A stretch of DNA of 64,000 nt from contig NZ_CP008852.1 in the NCBI RefSeq assembly GCF_000725345.1, positions 2,199,693-2,263,692 on the forward strand, given 5' to 3'. Made by a program: the position numbers and the translations under genes. The first letter of the stretch is position 1. Each line of letters starts with the position of its first letter. Below are positions 63,399 through 64,000 of the stretch, piece by piece. This stretch comes from Pelosinus sp. UFO1. Lineage in GTDB: Bacteria; Bacillota; Negativicutes; DSM-13327. The notes below the pieces were generated by a model. That model did no database searches and was not told the DNA's origin. It saw only the letters and a list, made by a program, of their open reading frames with translations.

Positions 63399-63442
63399 AA
63401 AAACGCAGCCTACCTACTAGTGAAGTAAGGCTGTGTTTTTTT
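63399..63442 (+). terminator. Terminator after the permease
   Basis: AAAAACGCAGCCTAC pairs with GTAAGGCTGTGTTTTT (one bulge, one G-U), ending in seven T residues. Confidence 0.8.
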
Positions 63443-63501
63443 GTACAATTATTGTGAAAATTAAGCGTTAGTCTAATTATTAATTTTAGGATCATTTAAT
63501 G

Positions 63502-63546
63502 AATAAGTAATAAGGGGTAGTTATCTACTACCCCTTATTACTTATT
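63502..63546 (-). terminator. 19-bp terminator hairpin of the DUF1657 gene
   Basis: A perfect 19-bp stem (63502-63520 with 63528-63546) with a 7-nt loop overlaps the stop codon of the DUF1657 gene. Confidence 0.6.
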
Positions 63547-63751
63547 AGCCTTCTTGATTATTTAATTGATTTTGTTGAACAACCTCAAGGCGACTATTGA
63601 GCTGACTGATGTGTCGGTCCATATCTTGTGCCATTTGGGTAAACATTTGTTTAGAAGTTTGATCATCAGTGGATTGTTCAAAGGTAGCATATGTACCTTT
63701 AGCGGATTCTGCAGCAGCAACAGCTTTTTGCAAATCTTTTTGCACAGTCAT
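63545..63751 (-). CDS. DUF1657 domain protein, spore-associated
   Basis: 68 residues. MTVQKDLQKAVAAAESAKGTY (quoted in part) with a helical hairpin and a Q/N-rich end (VVQQNQLNNQEG) fits DUF1657, found in endospore formers and often near spoVA or DUF421 genes. AAGGAGG precedes ATG 63751. Its function is unknown; expression late in sporulation is an inference. No sigma-G or sigma-K promoter could be named with confidence. Confidence 0.85.
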   Translation of the reverse strand: MTVQKDLQKAVAAAESAKGTYATFEQSTDDQTSKQMFTQMAQDMDRHISQLNSRLEVVQQNQLNNQEG

Positions 63752-64000
63752 GAAATTACCTCCTTAAGATTTATTGTGAAAAATCAACCTTATAATATTG
63801 TGTGGAATGTACTTTTTTTATAACTGGAAATTAAAAATGACAGAGTAAGTGGAGTAAGCGCTGTATCTTTTGCTATATCATTTATCTTTGGCAAGGGAAA
63901 GGCGTCTAATCTTAACTAGGGAGAGAAGTATTATTGATAATAGTGAATTAATTAGATAACTTTCCAACGAATAGGTACTTTTTAAACCAATTTGAGGCAA

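Overview
The window is chromosomal DNA of a low-GC, endospore-forming Bacillota. Sporulation genes (spoIVA, a very small spoVM-like gene, spoVS, ylbJ, a DUF1657 gene) sit among housekeeping genes. Shine-Dalgarno sites are strong, GTG and TTG starts are frequent, and terminators are U-rich. Gene orders match those known in Firmicutes (der-plsY-spoIVA; rsmD-coaD-ylbJ-ylbK-ylbM-ylbN-rpmF; fapR-plsX-fab; smc-ftsY-ylxM-ffh-rpsP-khpA-ylqD-rimM-trmD-rplS-lepB-rbgA-rnhB-ylqH). FabK-type lipid synthesis, two corrinoid adenosyltransferases and a molybdenum hydroxylase suggest an anaerobe. A spore-forming Negativicute such as the Sporomusaceae/Pelosinus group is my best guess, but this is inference and no 16S rRNA gene is present.

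Layout. 0.2-5.8 kb: a DUF512 Fe-S protein, cobO, der, plsY, spoIVA. 6.0-8.9 kb: an ACT-domain regulator, hom, thrB, then tRNA-Pro(GGG) with its own promoter. 8.9-9.7 kb: a gene-poor stretch with stacked hairpins, followed by a consensus promoter and a purine-riboswitch leader. 9.7-14.7 kb: the riboswitch-led operon, with FAD, 2Fe-2S and molybdopterin subunits of a xanthine-dehydrogenase-type hydroxylase and an NCS2 purine permease. 14.9-21.5 kb: a putrescine-type aminotransferase, a START-like protein, htpX, a gamma-carbonic-anhydrase-like protein, ndk, a PduO-type adenosyltransferase, the spoVM candidate and an EF-G paralogue. 21.7-25.5 kb: xylFGH sugar ABC transporter. 25.6-33.6 kb: tRNA-Gln, a spore/cell-wall NlpC hydrolase, DUF4127, and a rearranged ylb cluster.

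33.9-46.1 kb: ackA; yceD-rpmF from a consensus promoter; then fapR, plsX, fabH, fabK, fabD, fabG, acpP, a second FabK-like flavoprotein, fabF and rnc. This is an almost complete type II fatty-acid synthesis operon. Its promoter overlaps three FapR-box-like repeats. A radical SAM gene and spoVS (with a good sigma-H promoter) follow. 46.4-59.8 kb: chromosome structure, protein targeting, ribosome assembly and tRNA/rRNA modification genes. 60-64 kb: accessory genes, namely a DUF3231-like gene, a LysR regulator divergent from an APC amino-acid permease/exporter, and a DUF1657 spore protein.

The most interesting points are: the unannotated 26-residue SpoVM candidate in the same window as its partner SpoIVA; a purine aptamer with altered core positions in front of a purine-oxidising operon; an orphan structured RNA between khpA and ylqD; triple FapR-like operators over the fatty-acid promoter; and a patatin gene that appears to start with ATT. 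No CRISPR array, prophage, integron or insertion sequence was seen.
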